DNA of 64,000 nucleotides from Lolium rigidum (taxonomy: Eukaryota; Streptophyta; Magnoliopsida; Poales; Poaceae). How positions within the stretch are numbered: position 1 is the stretch's first letter; each line of letters opens with the position of its first letter. Both the position numbers and the translations under genes were made by a program. The stretch lies in contig NC_061508.1 of the NCBI RefSeq assembly GCF_022539505.1, positions 264,436,736-264,500,735 of the forward strand, written 5' to 3'. Below, one piece after another: positions 53,642 to 64,000 of the stretch. Below the pieces are notes generated by a model. The model did no database searches. It was not told the DNA's origin and saw nothing but the letters and a program-made list of their open reading frames with translations.

Positions 53642-55240
53642 TGATGGCGTGTAAGACACACGTCCGTTGGGAACCCCAAGAGGAAGGTGTGATGCGCACA
53701 GCAGCAAGTTTTCCCTCAGTTAGAAACCAAGGTTATCGAACCAGTAGGAGTCAAGGAACACGTGAAGGTTGTTGGTGGCGGAGTGTAGTGCGGCGCAACA
53801 CCAGGGATTCCGGCGCCAACGTGGAACCTGCACAACACAATCAAAGTACTTTTCCCCAACGTAACAGTGAGGTTGTCAATCTCACCGGCTTGCTGTAAAC
53901 AAAGGATTAAACGTATTGTGTGGAAGATGATGATTGTTTGCGAAGAACAGTAAAGAACAATTGCAGTAGATTGTATTTCGGATGTAAAGAATTGGACCGG
54001 GGTCCACGACTCACTAGTGGTGTCTCTCATAAGATAAACGGATGTTGGGTGAACAAATTACAGTTGGGCAATTGACAAATAAAGAAGGCATAACAATGCA
54101 CATACATATATCATGATGAGTACTATGAGATTTAATCGAGGCATTACGACAAAGTACATAGACCGCTATCCGAGCATGCATCTATGCCTAAAAAGTCCAC
54201 CTTCGAGGTTATCATCCGAACCCCTCCAGTATTAAGTTGCAAACAACGGACAATTGCATTAAGTATGGTGCGTAATGTAATCAACACAAATATCCTTAGA
54301 CAAAGCATCGATGTTTTATCCCTAGTGGCAACAAGTACATCCACAACCTTCGAACTTTCACGTCATCGTCCCGCATTCAATGGAGGCATGAACCCACTAT
54401 CGAGCATAAATACTCCCTCTTGGAGTCACAAGTACCAACTTGGTCAGAGCCTCTACTAGCAACGGAGAGCATGCAAGAACATAAACAACATATATGATAG
54501 ATTGATAATCAACTTGACATAGTATTCAATATTCATCGGATCCCAACAAACACAACATGTAGGATTACAAATAGATGATCTTGATCATGATAGGCACCTC
54601 ACAAGATCTAACATGATAGCACAATGAGGAGAAGACAACCATATAGCTACTGCTATGGACCCATAGTCCAGGGGTGGACCACTCACACATCGATCCGGAG
54701 GCGATCATGGCGATGAAGGGACCTCCGGGAGATGATTCCCCTCTCCGGCAGGGTGCCGGAGGCGATCTCCTGAATCCCCCGAGATGAGATTGGCGGCGGC
54801 GGCGTCTCTGGAAGGTTTTCCGTATCGTGGCTCTCGGTACTGGGGGTTTCGCGACGAAGGCTTTAAGTAGGCGGAAGGGCAGGTCAGAAGGCGTCACGGG
54901 GGCCCCACACGCTAGGGCCGCGCGGGCCCCCTCTAGGCCACGCCGCCCTAGTGTGGCGGCGCCCCGTGGCCCCACTTCGTATCTCCTCCGGTCTTCTGGA
55001 AGCTTCGTGGAAAAATAAGCCCCTGGGCGTTGATTTCGTCCAATTCTGAGACTATTTCCTTACTAGGATTTCTGAAACCAAAAACAGCAGAAAACAAAGC
55101 AATCGGCTCTTCGGCATCTCGTCAATAGGTTAGTGCCGGAAAATGCATAATAATGACATATAATGTGTATAAAACATGTGAGTATCATCATAAAAGTAGC
55201 ATGGAACATAAGAAATTATAGATACGTTTGAGACGTATCA
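53642..55240 (-). repeat. Element C 3' LTR
   Basis: A 1,599-bp LTR. In minus sense it starts TGATACGTCTCAAACGTATC, whose first 19 bases contain a short inverted repeat (GATACGT/ACGTATC) shared with B. It includes a GC-rich block near 54900 and the block CAACACCAGGGATTCCGGCG near 53798. No second copy is available for dating. Confidence 0.9.
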
Positions 55241-56517
55241 AGCATCCCCAAGCTTAGTTCCTACTCGCCCTCGAGTAGGTAAACGATAATAAAGATAATT
55301 TCTGAAGTGACATGCTATCATAATCTTGATCATACTATTGTAAAGCATATGAGATGAATGCAGCGATTCGAAGCAATGGCAAAGACAATGAGTAAACAAA
55401 TGAATCATATAGCAAAGACTTTTCATGAATAATACTTTCAAGACAAGCATCAATAAGACTTGCATAAGAGTTACTCATAAAGCAATAGATTCAAAGTAAA
55501 GGCATTGAAGCAACACAAAGGAAGATATAAGTTTCAGCACTTGCTTTCAACTTCAACATATATATCTCGTGGATAATTGTCAACACAAAGTAATATAACA
55601 AGTGCAATAGGTAAACATGTAAGAATCAATGCACACATTTGACACAAGTGTTTGCTTCTAAGATAGAAAGAAGTAGGTAAACTGACTCAACAATAAAGTA
55701 GAAGAAAGGCCCTTCGCAGAGGGAAGCATGGATTACTATTTTTGTGCTAGAGCTTTTCATTTTGAAAGCAAGAAACAATTTTGTCAACGGTAGTAATAAA
55801 TCATATGTGTTGTGTATAAGATATCCTATAAGTTGCAAGCCTCATGCATAGTATACCAATAGTGCTCGCACCTTGTCCTAATTACCTTGGATTAACATGG
55901 ATTATCATTGCATAGCATATGTTTCAACCAAGTGTCACAAAGGGGTACCTCTATGCCGCCTGTACAAAGGTCTAAGGAGAATTTTCGCATTGGATTTCTC
56001 GCTTTTGATTATTCTCAACTTAGACATCCATACCGGGACAACATAGACAACAGATAATGGACTCCTCTTTAATGCATAAGCATTCAACAACGAGTTAAAA
56101 TTCTCATAAGAGATTGAGGATTAATTGTCCAAACTGAAACTTCCACCATGAATCATGGCTTTAGTTAGCGGCCCAATGTTCTTCTCTAACAATATGCATA
56201 CTCAAACCATACGATCATGAAAATCGCCCTTACTTCAGACAAGACGAACATGCATAGCAACTCACATGATATTCAACAAAGGTAAAAGTTGATGGCGTCC
56301 CCAGAAACATGGTTACCGCTCAACAAGCAACTTATTAAGAAATAAGACACATAAGTACATATTCTTCACCACAATAGTTTTTAGGCTATTTTTCCCATGA
56401 GCTATATATTGCAAAGACAGAGGAATGAAATTTTAAAGGTAGCACTCAAGTAATTTACTTTGGAATGGCGGAGAAATACCATGTGGTAGGTAGGTATGGT
56501 GGACACAAATGGCATAG
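55241..56517 (-). other. Element C internal region, no coding
   Basis: AT-rich sequence with blocks shared with A and B, such as GCAGAGGGAAGCATGGATTA and GTAGGTAGGTATGGTGGACA. Short frames are background. It ends at the target duplication CATAG of D (56513-56517). Confidence 0.75.
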
Positions 56518-57679
56518 TGTTATCACCAGAATTTGACCAAGTCAGAGGTGGGCCGCGTTCAAGATGGGCTTGGAGATTACATACAGAAGAAATACATGAA
56601 TCGGCCTGGCACGGAGACGTTGGGCTAAATTTCCCATGTATCTGTATTATAGTAGATCACATCTTAATTTAGAAGTTGGAGTTTTACCCGTGCACGGTTA
56701 GGTGCACGCCTGAATTAGAAAGTCCCCGGACTATAAATATGTATCTAGGGTTTATGGAATAAACAACAACCAACGTTCAACACAATCAATCTCGGCGCAT
56801 CGCCAACTCCTTCGTCTCGAGGGTTTCTCCTGGTAAGCACCATGCTGCCTAGATCGCATCTTGCGATCTAGGCAGCACAAGCTTCACGTTGTTCATGCGT
56901 TGCTCGTGCTGAAGCCTTTTTGATGGCGAGCAACGTAGTTATCTTAGATATATTAGGGTTAGCATTGTTCTTCGTATCATATGCTGTCGTAGTGCAACCC
57001 GTATACATCTAGCCGCCCTTACACCTATCTTAGGTGTAGGGGCGGCACCCCGCTTGATCATTGTTTAGTAGATCCGATCCGTTACGGTTGCTCCTTGTTC
57101 TTCAAGGATTAGTTTAACATCCGCAATAGTTAGGCCTTACAAAGGGTTGGAGGATCCAGCGGCGTGTAGGGTGTAGTTTGCTAGCCCTAGACAGGATGTT
57201 CCGGGGATCAACCTCGTGTTGGTTTTTAGGCCATGTCTAGGATCGGCTTACGATCACCGTACGCGAGCGCGAGGCCCAATCGCGAGTAGGATGATCCGAT
57301 TATGCGGTGAAAACCCTAAATCGTCGTAGATCGTTTTAGCTTTATCTTGATCAAGCAGGACCACCATATATTCGTACACCTCGTACGAATCATGGGTGGA
57401 TCGGCTCTTTGAGCCGATTCACGAGACAACCTCGAGAGCCGATCGAGGCTCGTATTTAACGTTTACGTGTATGCCATGCAGGAAACTAAGCGAGGCATCA
57501 TCCAACACCTTCCCGACCAGGTATAGGTCAGGTGGCACGCCCTTGCGACAAGCATCGGACGTGTGACCGAAGGCTTTGCGGGCCGTCGCTCCGAGGGACC
57601 GGGGCCAGCTGCAGCCCTAGTTGTTCCCGGCTCTACGGTGTTGCCGGTCGCTGCCCGCCGGTGGGTTTCGACCGCAACA
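56518..57679 (+). repeat. Element D 5' LTR
   Basis: 1,162 bp, with a TATAAATA box at 56732-56739. The U5-side part is rich in AGCCGAT/ATCGGCT words, including the hairpin ATCGGCTCTTTGAGCCGAT (57402-57420). It ends in CAACA at 57679. GGCACGCCCGGTGGGAC, a likely primer-binding region, follows within about 10 nt. Confidence 0.94.
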
Positions 57680-57740
57680 CATTCCGGCACGCCCGGTGGG
57701 ACAATCTTCGACATCCACCGCATCGCCATCTACATCCGAG

Positions 57741-60515
57741 ATGGCGGAAAGCACTCCGGTCAAGTACGAGGATCTGACTGACGAGCTCAAGAAGAAGCAT
57801 GACGAGATCAAGGCAGTCTTCGAAGCCGAACTCATCGGCTCTTTCCACAGAACCCGCTCCCATGGCATCTGGTGGAAGGGGTTCTCACCTTAAGGCGCGC
57901 TCGATGGAGTGGACCTGTCCGCCCCGTCAGAAGAACGCACCAGGTCGCTGCGTCAGGAGATCAACTTCATGGTGGCTCATTCGCTGCACCGCCACTCTGA
58001 GAGCCTGGTGAACACTTTGGACCGCGTCGCTCTGCGCGTGATCCAGGAAATCATGAGCCATCGGTATTCTCCGTCGGGACCAGCTCTGGGGACTTACAAA
58101 GGAGAGATGCCACTCCAGTCCCATCCACCGCTGCCGTTCGCGTTGGCAGCACCAGAAGTGCCGAACTCATCGGCATACGTCGTCTACAGGATTGGTGGTG
58201 ACCCTAGTGACTACCAATTCTTACCTGAGGCGCCCAAGGAGATCCCGCACGGATACGCGTGCGCATATGTGCCAGACTGCAGTACCTGGGCACTCTCGAA
58301 CCAGGCTGCAACAGCAGGGGCCTCTGGAACAGCAGGAGGAACGTCGGGAGCAGATCTCGAGAAGCAGACGTGGCTAGCTAAGTACGCTACTCCGACAAAC
58401 CTCCAGAGCCCAGCTCTTGCAGTTGGCTCAGAACTGGAAAAGCAAGCATGGCTGGTTAAGTATGCCACCCCGGCGAATCTTCAGGGTTCGACACCTTCAG
58501 CCATCACCGCGGATCAAATTTGTACAATTCTGAAAGATCAGTTCGGCATGATGCCGAAAAGGAAGACGTTCGGCTATACCAAGCCGTACCCCAACGAGTA
58601 CGAATTGATCCCGCTACCACCCAAATATCGGCTCCCGGACTTCACAAAGTTTAGTGGATCAGATGGTTCCAGCTCCATCGAGCATGTGAGCCCATATTTG
58701 GCACAGCTGGGCACGATCTCAGCATCAGACGAGCTGCGTGTGAGGTTCTTCGCACAGTCCCTCACGGGATCGGCTTTCGGGTGGTACACATCGCTGCCAC
58801 CGAACTCAATCCGGACTTGGAAGCAGTTGGAAGAGCAGTTCCATGAGCAGTATCACTCAGAGGCTTCCGAGGCTGGCATTGCCGATCTAGCACAAGTACG
58901 ACAGAAGCGCGGGGAAACAGTGTCAGAATACATCCAGCGCTTCAGGACCGTGAGGAACCGATGCTATTCGGTTCACGTAAGTGAAAAAGAAGCAGTCGAG
59001 TTGGCGGTGGTGGGTCTCTCATCATCGATCAAGGACGTGGCCTCCCAAGCAGACTACCCTTCATTGGCACACATGGTGCAGAAGCTGTCAGCATATGAAC
59101 GAGCGCCACCCAGATGTTTACCAGGACAAATTCAAGCGTGCGGTGGCCCTGGTTGAGGCAGACGAGGATGAAGGTGCTGCGGGAGATCGAGAGGTAGCAG
59201 TGGCTGAATGGACTCGAGCGGCAGGCCCCGTGTCCTGCAAATGGGTGAAGCCACAAGGCCCTCCAAAGGGTTCGACTTCGACGTGACCAAAACCGAGCAG
59301 ATTTTCGATCTCTTACTCACGGAGAAGCATATAAAGGTACCCGAAGGCCACAAGATCCCTACGGTGCAGGAGCTGAACGGAAAGCCATACTGCAAGTGGC
59401 ATAACACGTTCACCCACACCACTAACGACCGCAGGGTGTGGCGTCGGCAGATCCAAATGGCGATAGAAAAAGGGCGGTTAATTTTCAACCGAGTACGCCA
59501 TGAAAGTCGACACACACCCCTTCCTCGCCGTTAACATGGTGGAGTATACTTACCATGGAGGGTGCCAGCCAGATTTCTCGTGCAATATCAACATGGTGGG
59601 ACCTGGGCACCACTGCGGTAAGGACGGAGATGAGGGCAGCTGCTCTCATAGCAAAGACACAGAGGAAGCCGCTCCGCGCGATCGGCTCCGCCACGACGGC
59701 AAGCGCTATGTCACAGAGGGAGAAGTGAAGAACATCAGATATCAGCGACCTCTCTCTGATCACCTCCTCAACAAGTATGTGAGTCAGTATGACCAACGCC
59801 GACGATACGACGACGAAGATGAAAAGGATCGTCTGGCTAGGGACGACAGGAGACGTCGTCGGCATGATAACGACGAGGAGCGATATGAGCGCCACGCCAA
59901 GGAAAAGTCGAGGGAGCAAGACGACGTGGATAGGTACTGGGACTGCCCCTTCTTCAGACACTGCTGGGATTCAGGAATGAGCCGATTGCCTACAATCGGC
60001 AATTGCCCGTAATGTAAACAAAGGAAGAAGGATGCAGCTAACGTGTCCGTGTTCAAACGTCTAGGGCCTCTCCCGCCTCGGAACAAGCATGCCGAGTCCG
60101 CTCGGGTGGAAGATCTCGAGGAACTAGAGGACGATGATGAAGAAGACAAGTATCATCGGCCAAGGTGGTGCCCCGATGGGCTCAGCCGTTCCCGAAGCGA
60201 AGGGTTCAGCGTCCGCGTGGGTTGGAGGAAGCTGAAAGATTATACCTGCACACGTTGAGGAAGGCACGGCCTGATCTGGCCGCCAAAATACAGCGAACCC
60301 TGGACGAAGAAGGTCGGCCACAAAGAAAAGAGTGGCGCCCCAAGCAAAGGAAAGCCGATGATGAGACATCGGCTGCCACAAACATGGTGCTCGTCCTTCC
60401 AACAAAGTTTGGTGCTCCAGGATTACACGAGGAACCCAATTTCGACGACTGCAAGCACATCAACGTGACACAGGATGGGACTAGGTTGGTCTTGTCCACG
60501 GGCCCGACCGTGTAG
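57741..60515 (+). pseudogene. Element D gag-type gene (several breaks)
   Basis: ATG 57741 opens MAESTPVKYEDLTDELKKKH, and a TAA at 57891 interrupts the frame after 50 residues. The same frame continues (DLSAPSEERTRSLRQEINF) for about 400 residues. It contains an in-frame tandem duplication around LEKQ(T/A)WL(A/V)KYATP (58357-58480). The retrotransposon gag core is FFAQSLTGSAFGWYTSLPP, TWKQLEEQFHEQYHSEASEA and VSEYIQRFRTVRNRCY (58745-58970). Frame changes follow near 59095, 59265 and 59500. A basic Arg/Asp-rich tract is at 59780-59930, then a zinc-binding-like CPFFRHCWDSG. A stop lies at 60010, and a last segment (ERLYLHTLRKARPDLAAKIQ) ends at 60515. The protease expected next in full-length relatives is absent. 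Confidence 0.88.
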
Positions 60516-61941
60516 CGAACGCAGCGTCTATGGACAAACGTGGCGATGCCGATCCAGGAGATCGGCCCCAAGGATTTATGGAGGAACATTACAAAACCTT
60601 CATTGAGCAATTCAACGTGGAGGCCGATTCCAGCAATCGGCCAAAATTATCCTCACTGTACATTCTACCTGGGTTCAACATTCGATCCAACAGGGAATAC
60701 CTGAAGAGCCGATACCATCAAGTCCCTTGAAAGAATCGGCTTGGGGGGCACCTAGGTGGATAAAACACGAGGATATGAAGTAGGAGTATCTTTCAAATGC
60801 CCAGCAGCCCAAGATATTCTTTGATGATGGGTATTGAAGTATGGGGGCCGATACATAGATCGGCCGTAAAAAGAAAAATTCAAAAAAATTTAAGCACAGC
60901 CGATGCGCAGACATCGACTCAAGAGGTATAACTGTTATAAGCAGAGGGGCAATGGAGCAGAGAGAGACTCTAATGGAAGAACTCCTCAATGGAGTGGTTT
61001 GGTGGCTCAGGTCCTCTCTTCAAGAACCCCCAAATTCTTTTTGCGAGTATTCAAGTCCGCAGTATCAGCTGAGGGATCATAACCCTGACCAATACCAAGG
61101 GCAGCCTGGACGTGCAGATCAGATTAAGGATGAGTTGCATCAAAAGGAAAGGAGCCGATCTGACCAGCAAGGCGCAAAAGGTGAACTGAAGAAGCTCGGG
61201 GGGCAGCTCACCCTGAAGGTTCTCTGCTCTGGGGAGCCGATTTTGTTGAAATCGGCTGGCTCTGCATTATGACTTGAGGCCAATGGCGGCACATTTGGCT
61301 GACTCACTACCTTTCTCGCCTTGACTAAGGCTCGGGGGGCAGCTTGCCCTGAAGGACCCCTTGCTATAGGGAGCCGATTTTGTTAAAATCGGCTGGCTCT
61401 GCAATCTCAACTGTTCTGAGGGTTGGTTGCTACAAGAAAACAGAACAGGATTTCAAACATCGCTGCAGACTATCGAAAGGAAACCTGTGGATGATTGGTG
61501 CCTATCCTGCAGAAGTATCATCTCCAGCCTCCGGGTTGAGTTAGCAGTGGTCCCAGAGAGCCCCTGAAAGTAAAGGGGATTTGGAAGAAAAGGATCTGGC
61601 GTGAGAATGTCTGAAAACCTGAGGTTAATGATGAGGCCAGGCATTATTTCAGGAGTTTTGCCGTTGAATCCAACACTACGCTCAGTGACTGCGGATTGGA
61701 CCTGTTCGGTTGGAAGTTTGGGGATCTGAATTTGGGCAAGGTTCGCAGGTTACCGATGCGTTGCCATCGGCTTATTGAGCGGTGATCAAATTAACAATCG
61801 GCTAAATCAGTGCGAAAAGAAATCGGCGAAATCAAGTTAAGGGAAATTCTTCATTAATATTGGGATTTCTTACAATGAAGAGCCGACTGCTCAAAGAACA
61901 AAAGAAGAGCCGATTGCTCAGGGGTTACTAATCCTGCATTG
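60516..61941 (+). other. Element D 3' internal region, largely non-coding
   Basis: A short frame at 60530-60730 (FMEEHYKTFIEQFNVEADSS) may be a remnant of the region that follows gag in relatives. The rest is non-coding with many GCCGAT words. Pol sequences are missing and no pol debris is recognisable. Confidence 0.6.
61194..61408. repeat. Two copies of a 136-bp-spaced repeat with a GCCGAT hairpin
   Basis: GCTCGGGGGGCAGCT(C/T) followed by CCCTGAAGG and then GAGCCGATTTTGTTGAAATC starts at 61194 and again at about 61330. GCCGATTTT...AAATCGGC inside each copy is an inverted repeat that can form a short hairpin. Confidence 0.88.
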
Positions 61942-62373
61942 CTAGTCCTCGCTAGCATCATCGTCAGCATCGGAGTCGCCGCTGGCGCTACCTCCGGAGG
62001 CTTCCTCGTCGCTGCTGCCCCAGCCTTCGGCCGGAGCCTCTTCTTCCTCGTCATCATCATCATCCTCGCTGTCCGCCCAAGTGCGGAAGCGCTTCGTCGG
62101 CGGGTACCCAGCGGAAGAGGAGGAATCATCTTCCTCCTCCTCCTCTTCTCCTTCCTCGTCATCATCTTCGTCCTCGCTGTCCGCCCACATGCGGTAGCGC
62201 TTCTTTGGCGGGAGCCTGGCGGAGGGGGAGGCCTTGGTCTTCTCCACTTCTCCTTCTTTCTTCTCCTTGTCGGAGGATATGGGGTTCGCCCCGGAGTGGA
62301 GGTCGTCCTCGTTCTTGTTCTTCGGCGACGATTGGAGGGGGAGGCCTGAGGGGGAAGAGGAGGAGGAAGACAT
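61942..62373 (-). CDS. Antisense acidic ORF in element D
   Basis: On the minus strand, opposite to gag, a 143-residue frame runs from ATG 62373 (MSSSSSSPSGLPLQSSPKNK) to 61942. An upstream ATG at 62451 would add 26 residues. A short Ser/Lys part is followed by two similar blocks, each a basic KK(R)-aromatic start with (M/T)WADSEDEDDDEE-type acid (62070-62100 and 62170-62215). It ends in a Ser/Gly/Asp-rich tail (GGSASGDSDADDD). The composition recalls acidic histone- or nuclear-binding tails, but no family is recognised. The frame is clean while gag is broken. The antisense position next to the 3' LTR is unusual for a Gypsy element. Confidence 0.6.
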   Translation of the reverse strand: MSSSSSSPSGLPLQSSPKNKNEDDLHSGANPISSDKEKKEGEVEKTKASPSARLPPKKRYRMWADSEDEDDDEEGEEEEEEDDSSSSAGYPPTKRFRTWADSEDDDDDEEEEAPAEGWGSSDEEASGGSASGDSDADDDASED

Positions 62374-62659
62374 TGCTACAGGGGAAGAGGGTTTTTTGGG
62401 CGCTGGTGGATAGAACAGAGCAAAGGGATGAAGTGGCGAACCGTTCGGCACAGATACATAAAGGGGGTGTAGTGGAGATTTAATGCCATGACGGTTCTCG
62501 AGGGCGTGGTGCCGAAATTGTCAATTCGTGCAGAGAAGCCAAGGAGGCGAGGAAAAATGATGGAAGATTCTGCGGCAGTGCTGTTCTGCCACGACATGAC
62601 CCGACGAAGGAAAGGCGTAATGATTTTGGAAATGTCATTTCCAAAACCAGGGGGGCATG

Positions 62660-63823
62660 TGTTATCACCAGAATTTGACCAAGTCAGAGGTGGGCCGCGT
62701 TCAAGATGGGCTTGGAGATTACATACAGAAGAAATACATGAATCGGCCTGGCACGGAGACGTTGGGCTAAATTGCCCATGTATCTGTATTATAGTAGATC
62801 ACATCTTAATTTAGAAGTTGGAGTTTTACCCGTGCACGGTTAGGTGCACGCCTGAATTAGAAAGTCCCCCGGACTATAAATATGTATCTAGGGTTTATGG
62901 AATAAACAACAACCAACGTTCAACACAATCAATCTCGGCGCATCGCCAACTCCTTCGTCTCGAGGGTTTCTCCTGGTAAGCACCATGCTGCCTAGATCGC
63001 ATCTTGCGATCTAGGCAGCACAAGCTTCACGTTGTTCATGAGTTGCTCGTGCCTGAAGCCTTTTTGATGGCGAGCAACGTAGTTATCTTAGATGTATTAG
63101 GGTTAGCATTGTTCTTCGTATCATATGCTTGTCGTAGTGCAACCCGTATACATCTAGCCGCCCTTACACCTATCTTAGGTGTAGGGCGGCACCCCGCTTG
63201 ATCATTGTTTAGTAGATCCGATCCGTTACGGTTGCTCCTTGTTCTTCAAGGATTAGTTTAACATCCGCAATAGTTAGGCCTTACAAAGGGTTGGAGGATC
63301 CGGCGGCGTGTAGGGTGTAGTTTGCTAGCCCTAGACGGGATGTTCCGGGGATCAACCTCGTGTTGGTTTTTAGGCCATGTCTAGGATCGGCTTACGATCA
63401 CCGTACGCGAGCGCGAGGCCCAATCGTGAGTAGGATGATCCGATTATGCGGTGAAAACCCTAAATCGTCGTAGATCGTTTTAGCTTTATCTTGATCAAGC
63501 AGGACCACCATATATTCGTACACCTCGTACGAATCATGGGTGGATCGGCTCTTTGAGCCGATTCACGGGACAACCTCGAGAGCCGATCGAGGCTCGTATT
63601 TAACGTTTACGTGAATGCCATGCAGAAACTAAGCGAGGCATCATCCAACACCTTCCCGACCGGGTATAGGTCAGGTGGCACGCCCTTGCGACAGCATCGG
63701 ACGTGTGACCAGAAGGCTTTGCGGGCCGTCGCTCTGAGGGACTGGGGCCAGCCGCAGCCCTAGTTGTTCCCGGCTCTACGGTGTTGCCAGTCGCTGCCCG
63801 CCGGTGGGTTTCTGACCGCAACA
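62660..63823 (+). repeat. Element D 3' LTR
   Basis: 1,164 bp, the partner of 56518-57679, about 97-98 percent identical by eye. It has TATAAATA at 62875-62882. Differences between the copies fall mainly at CCG/CTG, CGG/CAG and CTG/CG positions. Confidence 0.94.
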
Positions 63824-64000
63824 CATAGTTATTGGCTCAAGGATTTGGATGCACGAGAAGAATTCCTCTCAATACAAGGCTAGGCTAGCAAGGTTGTTTG
63901 AAGCAAACTCAAGTATAAAACGGTGCAGCAAAACTTACATATGAACATATTGTAAGCATTATAATACTTTACATCGTCTCCCTTGTTGTTCAAACGCCTT
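63824..64000 (-). other. Element C internal region resumes
   Basis: After the second CATAG copy the sequence continues TTATTGGCTCAAGGATTTGG and GGATGCACGAGAAG, matching element B near 41345-41500. This confirms that D interrupted C. No coding is visible before the window ends. Confidence 0.88.

Larger units (their letters stand above)
56518..63823 (+). mobile_element. Element D: gag-only Gypsy-like LTR retrotransposon
   Basis: 7.3 kb with LTRs at 56518-57679 and 62660-63823. They start TGTTATCACCAGAATTTGAC and end GACCGCAACA. CATAG flanks both sides (56513-56517 and 63824-63828). A polypurine tract, AAACCAGGGGGGCA, precedes the right LTR, so the element is on the + strand. It encodes a gag-type pseudogene (57741-60515) but no protease, RT, RNase H or integrase. 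A well-kept acidic ORF is antisense near the 3' LTR. It must have relied on a relative for pol functions. Confidence 0.95.
53642..64000 (-). mobile_element. Element C: LTR retrotransposon inserted in A gag, runs off the window
   Basis: The left-hand LTR (53642-55240) starts TGATGGCGTGTAAGACACAC on the + strand and ends GAGACGTATCA. The internal sequence follows at 55241 with AGCATCCCCAAGCTTAG, the polypurine side, so this is the 3' LTR of a minus-strand element. The internal region runs to 56517, is interrupted by D, and resumes at 63829-64000. No coding region of C is inside the window. Its LTR begins like those of A and B but has a different body. Confidence 0.88.

Noticed and set aside
54144..55018. 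Open frames in the element C LTR
   Set aside because: They lie wholly inside an LTR on both strands with no motif.
61939..62349. 136-residue + strand hydrophobic frame resembling a membrane protein
   Set aside because: It is the complement of the acidic antisense ORF; GAG/GAC-rich codons read as Leu/Val/Ile on the other strand.
1..64000. tRNA, rRNA and host protein-coding genes
   Set aside because: I looked for conserved gene structures and found only element-borne coding. A short host gene fragment could still be missed by eye.

Overview
ORGANISM. This is a nuclear window from a large-genome grass, most likely Triticeae or a close Pooideae relative. The case rests on repeat types: Gypsy/Athila LTRs that start TGATACGT and end CATCA, CACTA elements with CACTGGTGG or CACTACTAGGG termini, a Stowaway MITE, a Tourist-like MITE, and PIF/Harbinger-like elements whose GAGCATCTCCAG or GGGCATCTCCAG ends flank short minus-strand genes. 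I found no convincing intact host gene, no rRNA or tRNA and no CRISPR array. Nearly all coding sequence belongs to transposable elements (TEs), and most of it is broken by frameshifts or stops. | LAYOUT. 1-4964: mostly unclassified AT-rich sequence with short repeats and one foldback MITE (3438-3816), then a 100-N assembly gap (4965-5064). 5065-16686: a CACTA element with its 5' end lost in the gap. It holds a TNP2-type transposase pseudogene, a 141-bp palindrome, a second gene with a Ptta/En/Spm-like part and a ULP1-protease-like part, and a small gene with an RNase H1 N-terminal (viroplasmin-like) domain plus a hydrophobic tail. Its 3' end cuts an exon of a coiled-coil gene that probably belongs to an older Mutator-like element (MULE) ending near 18192. 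18842-26421: a PIF/Harbinger-like element (TTA duplication) containing a complete two-gene MULE (20153-25998) with 220-bp inverted repeats and a 9-bp duplication. 26820-28570: a second Harbinger-like element. 28829-29102: Tourist-like MITE. 30009-34872: a complete CACTA element (ACT duplication). 36134-36369: Stowaway MITE. | 37760-64000 is a nest of Gypsy elements. Element A is minus strand, with its 3' LTR at 37760-46372, pol at 49005-53054 and gag at 53117-53641. It was invaded twice: by B (38690-45787), a non-autonomous Athila-like element carrying one long gene of unknown function, and by C (from 53642 beyond the window end). C was invaded by D (56518-63823), a gag-only element with an antisense acidic ORF. 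Exact or near-exact target duplications support most of these boundaries. | HOW IT WORKS TOGETHER. The genes form separate mobile units rather than one pathway: transposases with accessory proteins in the DNA elements, and gag/pol or replacement genes in the retroelements. The best candidates for something under-described are the multi-gene cargo of the first CACTA element, the ubiquitin-interacting-like motifs in both Harbinger-type genes, the hairpin array between convergent MULE genes, and the unknown gene of element B. A technical pattern also stands out. Paired LTRs differ repeatedly at CTG/CAG versus CG, some of it as indels, so part of the frameshift load may be assembly error.
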